Shown here: piece after piece, positions 6,368 to 12,845 of the stretch | Numbering within the stretch: position 1 is the stretch's first letter | How the letters are laid out: the number at the start of each line of letters is the position of its first letter | Source of the DNA: CAZKCK01 sp964552325 | Lineage (GTDB): Bacteria > Bacteroidota > Bacteroidia > Bacteroidales > TTA-H9 | DNA length: 12,929 bases | Assembly: GCA_964552325.1 (NCBI GenBank) | Contig: CAZKHA010000100.1 | Location: 1-12,929, forward strand | Reading direction: 5' to 3' | Notes under the pieces: generated by a model | Seen by the model: the letters and a program-made list of their open reading frames with translations, nothing else | What the model was told of the DNA's origin: nothing | Database searches by the model: none | Position numbers and translations under genes: made by a program

Positions 6368-8647
6368 CTAAAGCAAAATCTTGATCCCCGCAAACAGGGT
6401 GCGTGGCAGGGCAGGGCCATAAATATAAGCGGCATCGCGGTTTATGCCTTTATCAAAATCGTTTTGGTAGCTATTGAAAAGGTTTTGAGCGCCCAAGTTT
6501 AGTTGTAGCTTGGTTAAGTTATTGATAGATAGATCATACATTAACTTGATGGTTAAATCAAAGAAGCTTTTCGTGGTAACTTCAATATCCCTTGGTATGT
6601 AACCTGCATAGTGCTGAACCAAAATGCTGCCGGTGTAGGTGCCCGAAAAGCTGGCACTTAGTTTTTTGGTGGGTTGCAAGCTTGCCGTAATGTAACCGTA
6701 TTGGTCAGGAGCGCGAAACATGGTTTTTTGAGGAGGAAGTTCATCGCTCCATTTTATAGCTTCTTTGTATTGACTTTGCTGAATGGTGGCGCCAAACTGT
6801 AGCTGTAGCTTGGCCGATGGAACCAGTTTCCCTTCGATGTTAATTCCTTTTACAATGGCCCCAACACCATTCGTGCGTTGCATAAGCGTGTTCCCAGCTG
6901 TATCAGCGCCAAACGCTTGCAGTATAAACACATTGCTTAAATTGGTATAAAAACCTTCTATCAGCAGATTGGTTTTAGTTTTACCGAACTCATGGTACAA
7001 ATCAATGGAGGCGCTGTAGCTTTTGGAACGTTCGGTCTCTAAATTTGGATCTAATGCTATTATAACTGCCTCGCCACCAGCAATGCCAATATGCAAATCT
7101 TCATCAAAAGCTTGAGGAGCCCTAAACCCTGTTGAAAAACTGGCCCTTAAGCTGATGTTTTTAGTGGGGTTATACCGTATGTTAACCCGAGGGCTGGCAA
7201 TGGCATTGGATATCATGTTATGTTTATCGAGACGCGTACCCAAAAGCAGGCTCCAATTTTCGTTTTTCCATTCATTTTGCAAAAAGAAGCTGTTGGTTTG
7301 TACATCTTGTGTAAAAAAGCGGTTGTATCCCGGTATTTTATCATCTAAGTTGTTAATGTTTATTTCACTGCCTAAGGTTACGTCAGCTGGCATAAACAAT
7401 AGATTTTCAAATGAATAACTGTATTGTGCGCCAGCTACTACCGATAAATCGGTGGTTGTACCATAGGATAACAGGTTTTTTTGTGTGCCATAATAGCTAC
7501 TGCGATCAATGGCTTGCGAGGATGCAAAAATGCTCAGTTTTTGTTTGTGATCTTTTGAAAACCAATCGTATTTTGCCCCACCGGCATTTACGGTGTAGTC
7601 GAGCTGTTCGGCAATATCGGCTTCGTGGGGTGGTAAATCAAGCTTATTGCCGCCACGTCTGTACTCGCCTAAATTGTGGTATTCGATGGTGAGCTTGCTA
7701 TAATCCGATAACCTGTAATATGCCTTAAAGCCAATATTCTTGGCGCGGATTTGCGTAACTTCCGTAAAACCATCACCATCATAGTCGAACGAACCTCGTT
7801 GGCGCGATGATCCAAAAAGCATGATGCCCGTGCGATGGTTATCCGAAATTATGGAGGCATTTATACTAGTGTTCAAATCAAGGGCTTTGCTGCCAATAAG
7901 GTTGGTAGTATTTGACAGCACCACCGAATTAGCTACGGGTTCACGTGTGATAATATTTATGGTTCCAGCTATGGCGTTTGAGCCAAAAAGGGCAGATCCG
8001 CCACCACGCACTACCTCTACGCGGTCAATCATGTTGGCCGGAATTTGCTCCAGTCCATAAACCCCTGCCAAAGAACTGAATACTGGACGGCTATCAATCA
8101 AAACCTGCGAATAAGGCCCGTCTAAACCATTGATGCGAACTTGCTGAAAACCGCAGTTTTGGCAATTGGTTTCCACACGCAGACCGGGTTGGAAATTCAA
8201 GCCTTGTGCCAGGCAAACCGAATTAGTGGATTCAAAGATTTTTGGGCTGATAATATTTACAATAGTGGGGGCTTCTCTGCGGTTGGTTTCGTTTCTATTG
8301 GCCGAAACAACCACGCTTTCGAGCAGCACAGCATCTTCAATAAGTTCAAAATCAATATTTAAGGTTGTGTTGGCCAACAACTCGATCGCAACCTCCTTTG
8401 ATTGAAAGCCGAGGCCTGAGGCTAAGAGTATAGCCTTGCCGATGGGCAGGTTCTTTAAGTAATAATGGCCAGTGCCATCGGTGGAGGTTCCGATTGTGGT
8501 ACCTTTTATGCTTATCGAAAGAAAAGGCAGATGCTCTCTTGTTTCTTTGTTTATAACATGGCCATAAACATTGGCATCTGTTTTGGCTTGCGGAAAAACA
8601 GGCACACAAAAGGCGAACAACAAAACGCTCATAAAAATCCTTAACAT
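6368..8647 (-). CDS. TonB-dependent outer-membrane receptor with carboxypeptidase-regulatory-like domain
   Basis: This 759-residue protein is an outer-membrane active transporter energised by TonB-ExbBD. Residues 1-20 are a signal peptide (hydrophobic core FMSVLLFAFCVPVF). A CarboxypepD_reg-like beta domain spans about 25-105, as is common in Bacteroidota receptors, followed by a TonB-box-like stretch LLESVVVSA (108-116). The plug is at about 120-237, ending in the classic IDRVEVVRGGGSALFGSNAI region and INIITREP. The remainder is the 22-strand barrel, ending RTLFAGIKILL; final Leu rather than the commoner Phe is a small oddity. The plug contains NCQNCGF (161-167), a CxxC. The fold is of the siderophore/cobalamin/haem receptor class, not the SusC class, and no SusD is present. 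Substrate unknown; the operator-like palindrome upstream hints at metal regulation. Start M1 is preferred, with M6 an alternative. Confidence 0.93.
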   Translation of the reverse strand: MLRIFMSVLLFAFCVPVFPQAKTDANVYGHVINKETREHLPFLSISIKGTTIGTSTDGTGHYYLKNLPIGKAILLASGLGFQSKEVAIELLANTTLNIDFELIEDAVLLESVVVSANRNETNRREAPTIVNIISPKIFESTNSVCLAQGLNFQPGLRVETNCQNCGFQQVRINGLDGPYSQVLIDSRPVFSSLAGVYGLEQIPANMIDRVEVVRGGGSALFGSNAIAGTINIITREPVANSVVLSNTTNLIGSKALDLNTSINASIISDNHRTGIMLFGSSRQRGSFDYDGDGFTEVTQIRAKNIGFKAYYRLSDYSKLTIEYHNLGEYRRGGNKLDLPPHEADIAEQLDYTVNAGGAKYDWFSKDHKQKLSIFASSQAIDRSSYYGTQKNLLSYGTTTDLSVVAGAQYSYSFENLLFMPADVTLGSEININNLDDKIPGYNRFFTQDVQTNSFFLQNEWKNENWSLLLGTRLDKHNMISNAIASPRVNIRYNPTKNISLRASFSTGFRAPQAFDEDLHIGIAGGEAVIIALDPNLETERSKSYSASIDLYHEFGKTKTNLLIEGFYTNLSNVFILQAFGADTAGNTLMQRTNGVGAIVKGINIEGKLVPSAKLQLQFGATIQQSQYKEAIKWSDELPPQKTMFRAPDQYGYITASLQPTKKLSASFSGTYTGSILVQHYAGYIPRDIEVTTKSFFDLTIKLMYDLSINNLTKLQLNLGAQNLFNSYQNDFDKGINRDAAYIYGPALPRTLFAGIKILL

Positions 8648-8685
8648 GGTGTTCTCTTATTTTAAGGCTTGAACAATTAATGTAA

Positions 8686-8705
8686 TACGATTGACCCTAA
8701 TCGTA
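8686..8705 (-). promoter_or_regulatory. Perfect 7-6-7 inverted repeat in the receptor leader
   Basis: TACGATT at 8686-8692 and AATCGTA at 8699-8705 are perfect inverted repeats with a GACCCT spacer, lying about 40 bases before the receptor start codon. It could be a second operator for a dimeric regulator or an mRNA hairpin. Chance occurrence is possible but less likely for seven matched pairs at this spacing. Confidence 0.4.
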
Positions 8706-8736
8706 CACAGAGGAAAACAACTTAGGACTGCATTTG

Positions 8737-8753
8737 TTTAGAATCATTCTAAA
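8737..8753. promoter_or_regulatory. 17-bp palindromic operator, iron-regulator-like
   Basis: TTTAGAATCATTCTAAA is a perfect 8-1-8 inverted repeat about 90 bp upstream of the receptor start, in the divergent spacer. Its core has the 7-1-7 architecture of Fur boxes, with AAT-n-ATT at the centre, and its TTAG/CTAA arms also recall DtxR/MntR-type sites. An iron- or metal-responsive repressor controlling a TonB-dependent receptor is a common arrangement. The palindrome is seen directly; the regulator is inferred. Confidence 0.55.
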
Positions 8754-8844
8754 TAATAAGCAGGATACCTGGTATAGAATGCGCTATAATTAGTTGCCAG
8801 AACCCGTTTAGCGTTTTTTTTCGAGAAAGGAATTATGCAAAGCA

Positions 8845-8876
8845 TTTGGCTTGCTAACAGGTTTTTCGCACCTTTG
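8845..8876 (+). promoter_or_regulatory. Predicted promoter of the ABC-2 exporter operon
   Basis: TTTG at 8845-8848 and CACCTTTG at 8869-8876 are separated by 20 bp, a near-perfect Bacteroidota -33/-7 pair with one mismatch to TAnnTTTG. Transcription should begin near 8883, upstream of all candidate start codons of the ATPase. Confidence 0.55.
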
Positions 8877-8945
8877 TACACCCACACAGCTTATAAGGGC
8901 TTGTAATTATAAATGCTGGTGTTATTACCTTTAAAATCAGTCGCA

Positions 8946-9872
8946 ATGCAGATGATTACCGTAAGCGGTCTCAAGAAAAACTTTGGAAACGTGGAAGCCC
9001 TGAAGGGCATCGACTTTGATGTTTCGCAAGGGGAGCTGTTTGGCTTGCTAGGCCCCAATGGAGCCGGAAAAACCACCACCATCTCAATACTCAGCACCTT
9101 GCTACGCCCCGATGCCGGTAAGGTTAGCATAAATGGGCACGACCTTGCTATGCATAACCAGAAATTTAAGCAGATGATAGGGGTGGTGCCGCAAGAAATT
9201 GCGTTGTACGAAGAGCTTTCGGCCTACGATAACCTGATGTTTTGGGGCAGCCTCTACAAAATCCCTGCGCAAAAACTTAAGCAAGAAGTTAACAAGGCCT
9301 TAGAAATGCTGGGCTTAAGCGATAGGGCACATCAGAAAATAAGTACCTATTCGGGTGGGATGAAACGGCGCATCAACATTGCCTCGGCCATGCTGCATGG
9401 ACCCAAGGTTTTGTTTATGGACGAGCCCACGGTTGGCATCGATCCCCAAAGCCGCAACCTAATTTTTGAAGTGATAACCAAGTTGCACCAACAAGGCCTC
9501 ACGGTAGTTTATACCACCCATTACATGGAAGAAGCCGAACGTTTGTGCAATAGAACCGCCATTATTGATGCTGGGCAAATAATTGCGATTGGAACCTTAG
9601 ATGAGTTGCGCTCGATAAGCAAGCTACGCGAAACCATTACGCTAAGCCTAAGTACAAGCGATATTGACACAAGCCAATTTAACATACCTGGGGTTGAATT
9701 TCAGGTTGAAGGGCCGCTTTTGCATTGCCATGCGCATCAGGTGCAAGCAGTACTGCCGCCCCTTATTATGCGCTGCAGCGAGTTAGGCCTCGAAATTGCC
9801 AACGTAAACCTGCAAAAGGTAAACCTTGAAACCATATTCTTAAAACTCACCGGAAAAAAACTTCGCGACTAA
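8946..9872 (+). CDS. ABC-2 exporter ATP-binding protein (NatA/CcmA-like)
   Basis: This ATPase of 308 residues drives the ABC-2 type permease encoded next. Counting from this start, it has Walker A GPNGAGKTT (36-44), Q-loop Gln at 83 in VVPQE, signature YSGGMKRR (135-142), Walker B VLFMDE (155-160) with EPTVGIDPQSR, and H-loop His at 192 in TTHYMEEAE. The GMKRR signature and VGIDP D-loop are typical of the drug/antibiotic and sodium exporter ATPases. About 80 extra C-terminal residues form the accessory domain seen in this subfamily. The frame is open upstream to an ATG at 8913, but those 11 extra residues (MLVLLPLKSVA) are not family-like; 8946 or 8952 (MITVSGLKKNF) is the likelier start. Its stop overlaps the permease start by one base, implying translational coupling. 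Confidence 0.9.
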   Translation: MQMITVSGLKKNFGNVEALKGIDFDVSQGELFGLLGPNGAGKTTTISILSTLLRPDAGKVSINGHDLAMHNQKFKQMIGVVPQEIALYEELSAYDNLMFWGSLYKIPAQKLKQEVNKALEMLGLSDRAHQKISTYSGGMKRRINIASAMLHGPKVLFMDEPTVGIDPQSRNLIFEVITKLHQQGLTVVYTTHYMEEAERLCNRTAIIDAGQIIAIGTLDELRSISKLRETITLSLSTSDIDTSQFNIPGVEFQVEGPLLHCHAHQVQAVLPPLIMRCSELGLEIANVNLQKVNLETIFLKLTGKKLRD

Positions 9873-11253
9873 TGGTACTAAAGCTTTTACTAAAAGATCT
9901 AAAGATTTTTGCCACCGATAAGCGTGGATTATTGCTTACGTTTCTATTGCCCATAGCCATTATTTCGTTGTTTGCTTTGGCCTTTGGCGGCATTGGCAAA
10001 AAGGGCGAAAGCCGTCCGGTGGAGCTGGTTATTGCCGATGAAGACCAAACCACTGGCAGCAAGAATATTGTGGCCGGACTTGATTCGCTTAAAGAGTTTA
10101 GGGTGATGCAAGTTAGTCTAGAAAAAGCCATTGACATGGTTAAAAAGGGAGATAAGGCGGCGGCACTCATTCTTCATAAGGGCCTAAACGATAGCCTTGA
10201 AGCGGGCAGGAATGCAAACATTGAAATGGTGTACGACCAAGCCAAGGATGCCGAGACAGGCATTTTGCAGGGTGCCCTTATTGGGCATTTGATAAACCTT
10301 ACGGGCACGCGCTCGATGGAACGCAATGCCATTGAACGCTTCGATAAACAAAACCCTGACTTGGAGCCTGCCATGCGCGAGGCCATCCACTTACAAATTG
10401 CATCCAACTTTAGCCCTCAGCAAAGCCAAAAAACGCAGGATTCTTTTCTTAAAACCACACCCATTGTGGCATCCGAAGAAACCTCGCCGGGCTTGATACA
10501 AGCTGTGGCCGGTACCGCCATCATGATGTTGCTATTCTCGTTGGCCGCCATTGGTGCCGGCTTAATTGACGAAAAGCAGGAGGGAACCCTCAAACGTATT
10601 TTGTATGCGCCTGTTAACCCGATAAATATACTCTTGGGTAAAATGCTACTGGCTAATGTTATTTCGGTATTTCAACTTTTGGTGATGTTTCTGTTTGCGT
10701 GGTTGGCGTTTGGCTTAGCCATTTTTGGTAACCTGCCAGCACTCGTAATTATGGTGTTGGCCACTTCCTTTGCCTGTTCGGGTTTTGGTACCTTGTTGGC
10801 CGCTGTGGCCAAATCGCGGCAGCAAGTTCAAGGATTATCAACTTTAATAATACTGATAATGAGTGCCGTTGGCGGTAGTATGATCCCCATATTTATCATG
10901 CCCTTGTGGATGCAAAAAATAGCCGTTTTTTCGGTGAATTATTGGAGCATCCAAGGNNNNNNNNNNNNNNNNNNNNNNNNNNNNNNNNNNNNNNNNNNNN
11001 NNNNNNNNNNNNNNNNNNNNNNNNNNNNNNNNNNNNNNNNNNNNNNNNNNNNNNNNCCTTGTGGATGCAAAAAATAGCCGTTTTTTCGGTGAATTATTGG
11101 AGCATCCAAGGCTTTTATGATATCTTTTGGCGGATGCTGCCCATAAGCGACCCCACGTTTCTAAGCCGACTCTTGGTTTTGGTGTCAATTGGCTTGGTAT
11201 TGAACCTGGTAGCTGTATGGTTTTTTAAGAAGAACATTGTGAAGCTGTCGTAA
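9872..11253 (+). CDS. ABC-2 type transporter permease, interrupted by an assembly gap
   Basis: This is the membrane subunit of the exporter, starting inside the ATPase stop (TAATG). Helix 1 is at about 20-40, a long extracytoplasmic domain at about 45-205, and further helices at about 210-232, 255-283, 286-311 and 320-345, with a last one near the C-terminus (VLVSIGLVLNLVAVWFF): the ABC2_membrane_3/NatB layout. As written the frame breaks, because 100 Ns follow residue 361 and the last 55 bases before the gap are repeated after it. Deleting the Ns and one copy (155 bases) makes the reading frame continuous through SIQGFYDIFW to a stop at 11251-11253, 408 residues in all, a normal length. So the gene is probably intact and not a pseudogene. 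The substrate is unknown. Confidence 0.88.
10902..10956 (+). repeat. 55-bp exact duplication, left copy at gap edge
   Basis: The 55 bases immediately before the N-run are identical to the 55 immediately after it (11057-11111). An overlap of this odd length at both contig ends is what a de Bruijn-graph assembler with k=55 leaves, so this is technical, not biological. Confidence 0.9.
10957..11056. other. Assembly gap of exactly 100 Ns
   Basis: A run of 100 Ns, the conventional placeholder for a gap of unknown size. Given the flanking 55-bp identity, the true gap is most simply negative (contigs overlap) with no missing sequence. Confidence 0.97.
11057..11111 (+). repeat. 55-bp exact duplication, right copy at gap edge
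   Basis: Second copy of the sequence at 10902-10956, starting at the first base after the gap. Sequence past it (from 11112) continues the permease frame directly from the left copy. Confidence 0.9.
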
Positions 11254-11595
11254 AGCGAAGCAATTAGAGTTTTCCTGACATATTCCATGTGTTGTACAAA
11301 TAGCTCAAGTAAAGTGTTTTGAGGGGCCTGCAACTTACAGTCCAATCAATAATTGATATCTATTTGTGGGGATTTGCTGGGAATCAACATTTTTAAGGAC
11401 TTTACAAGCACCAATAAGATTTCGCACTTCCATCGGATGCCCTTAAACATAAGTGTTCAGCAGCGTACAGGCCTTTGTTGGTTTCCGTACAAATGGCGGC
11501 TTTTCTGTCTAGCCCATTATACTAAAAGCTTTGTTTTGCAGGGGATTAAACAAGCTGGCATGTTATTGGACAAGCTAAAACAAAACCACAGAGCC
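11254..11595. other. Non-coding spacer after the exporter operon
   Basis: No convincing gene is seen in these 342 bases. There is an open frame from 11353 leading into the next gene, but its roughly 80 extra residues (Cys, Trp and Phe scattered, no domain) look like read-through of non-coding DNA. A 13-bp palindrome, ATCAATAATTGAT, lies at 11345-11357. A weak -7-like AAGCTTTG at 11526-11533, with a T-rich stretch (11501-11504) about 21 bp upstream, is the best promoter candidate for the downstream pair. I see no intrinsic terminator after the permease. Confidence 0.4.
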
Positions 11596-11868
11596 ATGCG
11601 CGAAATCGTAATTTTAATCCCGGAAATTGAAACTGAGCAAAATGTAGAAATTGATGTGCGGATAAACGGTCGGCGCAAAACTATGCAATACCGTGTAGAA
11701 CTTATCGACTGGGAAGGCAGCGGAAGTCCTCCCTTAGATAAGGTTACCGTACTAAAGCACAAGATTAATTCCTATGACAAAGATTGGGAGCTGGTGGAGG
11801 TGGGCGCACCCAACGAAAAAGGAATTCCACTCACATTCCGAAAAAAAGCGGAACTTAGCGGCCAATAA
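11596..11868 (+). CDS. Small conserved-looking protein of unknown function
   Basis: I do not recognise this 90-residue protein. It begins MREIVILIPEIETEQN and appears to be a compact beta-rich cytoplasmic protein: no signal peptide, no membrane segment, alternating hydrophobic stretches (EIVILIPEI, VEIDVRING, QYRVELIDWE), then a charged segment with VLKHKINSYDKDWELVEVGAP and a PLTFRKK tail. Composition and codon use are like real genes, while the upstream extension of the same frame is not. An alternative start at 11560 would add 12 residues (MLLDKLKQNHRA). The next gene follows after 16 bases, so the two are likely co-transcribed. Function cannot be assigned. Confidence 0.65.
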   Translation: MREIVILIPEIETEQNVEIDVRINGRRKTMQYRVELIDWEGSGSPPLDKVTVLKHKINSYDKDWELVEVGAPNEKGIPLTFRKKAELSGQ

Positions 11869-11884
11869 ACCTAACACTAAACCC

Positions 11885-12346
11885 ATGAAAAAACTCATTG
11901 TATTACTCTTGGTGGCCTGTGCTACCCTCAGCAGCTTTGCACAAGATAAAACCGAAGAAGAGGCCATTAAAACATTGATAAACAAAGCTTACATCGAAGG
12001 TCTTCAAAATGGCGGCGACCTTGCTCCCACGCGTGAAACCTTTTGGCCGGGCTTCGATCTGCTGGTTTTCAAGACCTCGGTCATCGAAAAACTGCCTATC
12101 TATAACTGGATAAAGATTACCGAAGAGCGGCGTGCAAAAGAAAAAGCACCTGCCGATGTGCCCAAGGTTACCTGTAACTACCTGTTTGTTGATATTACGG
12201 GCAGTGCCGCCGTGGTAAAGCTGGAGTTGTTCCGGGGCAGCGAAAAACTCTTTACCGATTATTTGTCGTTGTATAAATTGGATACAGGCTGGAAGATTGT
12301 TGGGAAGATTTACCACCGTCATCCCTTGCCTGTTCCCAATAAGTAG
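11885..12346 (+). CDS. Secreted NTF2-like (SnoaL/lumazine-binding-like) protein
   Basis: This 153-residue protein has a clear signal peptide, MKKLIVLLLVACATLSSFAQ, with cleavage expected after Ala19 or Gln20, so it should act in the periplasm or outside. No lipobox is evident: the only Cys in that region is at residue 12, within the hydrophobic core. The mature part resembles the NTF2-like cone fold: N-terminal helices (EEEAIKTLINKAYIEGLQNGG), a middle segment with FWPGFDLLVF, and a C-terminal beta sheet (CNYLFVDITGSAAVVKLEL, FTDYLSLYKLDTGWKIVGKIYH). Such small secreted proteins are common in Bacteroidota; some bind ligands, others have no known activity, and I see no catalytic signature. The start at 11885 is chosen because the signal peptide begins there; the frame is open further left to 11774 but overlaps the upstream gene. 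Confidence 0.85.
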   Translation: MKKLIVLLLVACATLSSFAQDKTEEEAIKTLINKAYIEGLQNGGDLAPTRETFWPGFDLLVFKTSVIEKLPIYNWIKITEERRAKEKAPADVPKVTCNYLFVDITGSAAVVKLELFRGSEKLFTDYLSLYKLDTGWKIVGKIYHRHPLPVPNK

Positions 12347-12372
12347 CTTAAAGCCTGTATGCTATATGCTTG

Positions 12373-12400
12373 GCCGATCTTTCAAGGGTCGGCTTTTTTT
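12373..12400 (+). terminator. Intrinsic terminator after the NTF2-like gene
   Basis: GCCGATC (12373-12379) pairs with GGTCGGC (12387-12393; one T-G wobble) around a 7-base loop, followed directly by seven Ts. It lies 26 bases after the stop of the NTF2-like gene and ends that operon. Confidence 0.85.
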
Positions 12401-12618
12401 GTTGCTATTTTTTCATGGGTTTGGCTCAATGGTATTGAGAGCACTGCTCCGAGGGTGAAATATGGAATAGGTGAATGGTTTGTAAATAGTTTGTTGCTGA
12501 ATTAGCGAAGCCAATTCAGTTATAAGCAGTTAATCCCGAACCGCTATGTTCTTGGTGCATTGTCCCGAATCACTTTGCTCCCGTTACAAAAGTACAGCGA
12601 GGCTTGCTTTGATAAAAA
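12401..12618. other. Intergenic stretch with one hairpin, no gene seen
   Basis: All frames are broken by stops and nothing resembles a known RNA gene. A hairpin, CTGAATT (12497-12503) with AATTCAG (12513-12519), has an inner GC-GAA-GC tip. On the minus strand 12594-12587 reads TACTTTTG, a -7-like element with a T-rich stretch about 19 bp upstream, but there is no gene for it to drive. Confidence 0.4.
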
Positions 12619-12649
12619 TTTGTAAACTCAAGTCGATTCGGTATACTTG
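12619..12649 (+). promoter_or_regulatory. Predicted promoter of an orphan transcription unit
   Basis: TTTG at 12619-12622, then 19 bp, then TATACTTG at 12642-12649: one mismatch from the Bacteroidota TTTG-N19-TAnnTTTG consensus. A start near 12656 is predicted. No protein gene follows before the terminator at 12817. Confidence 0.45.
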
Positions 12650-12655
12650 CCCTGC

Positions 12656-12845
12656 ACTGGCCAAAATGCGCACCCCACTATCCTAAGGTGGTAGTGCCGT
12701 AAACTGAATTGAATCAAAAAACACAACTCCAGTTCCAGGCAACAGCCCCCGAACATCCAATCTCCATAATGGCAGTATGCCTGCCGGAGCTCTAATTCAA
12801 CATCGTCATAAACAGCAGCCGGAAACAAAGCCTCCGGCTTTTCTT
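12656..12845 (+). ncRNA. Candidate small RNA or attenuated leader
   Basis: About 190 bases bounded by a near-consensus promoter and an intrinsic terminator, with no convincing coding frame. Possible stems include CACTA/TAGTG near 12675-12695 and GGCAG-TATGC-CTGCC near 12771-12785. GCCGGA occurs twice (12783-12788 and 12818-12823), and each copy can pair with the terminator's TCCGGC (12833-12838), which gives mutually exclusive structures. I do not recognise 6S, tmRNA, SRP RNA or RNase P signatures. It may be a trans-acting sRNA, a leader for a gene beyond the right edge, or a chance arrangement. Confidence 0.3.
12817..12845 (+). terminator. Intrinsic terminator of the orphan unit
   Basis: AGCCGGA (12817-12823) pairs perfectly with TCCGGCT (12833-12839) around a 9-base loop, followed by a T-rich tail (TTTTCTT). 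No stop codon of a recognisable gene lies just upstream. The remaining bases to the window end (12846-12929) contain only short open frames; an ATG at 12918 could begin a gene cut by the edge. Confidence 0.7.

Noticed and set aside
6214..6435. A 73-codon open frame on the minus strand across the GC-rich block
   Set aside because: It overlaps the receptor's 3' end in another frame, and its central peptide (GVPLWVGLSLQVLARASLRAFRYYPS) is a translation of the dispersed repeat, not of a protein family.
8765..8821. Further small palindromes (ATACC-T-GGTAT, TATAG/CTATA) and a CGCTA/TAGCG stem before eight Ts
   Set aside because: The stems are only 5 bp, overlapping and AT-rich, and the last has a 22-base loop, too weak to call a terminator; no transcript is known to end there.
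9872..11253. Permease pseudogene or frameshift
   Set aside because: The break is explained fully by the N-run and duplicated contig ends; the repaired frame is complete.
11353..11595. N-terminal extension of the 90-residue protein
   Set aside because: The roughly 80 extra residues show no domain, and their composition differs from the body of the protein; internal starts at 11596 or 11560 fit better.
11774..11884. Longer start for the NTF2-like protein
   Set aside because: It would overlap the upstream gene by about 95 bases and bury a clear signal peptide that starts at 11885.
12628..12828. A 66-codon open frame on the minus strand at the right end
   Set aside because: No recognisable domain, unusual composition rich in Cys, Tyr and Leu, and it runs antisense through the predicted promoter-terminator unit.
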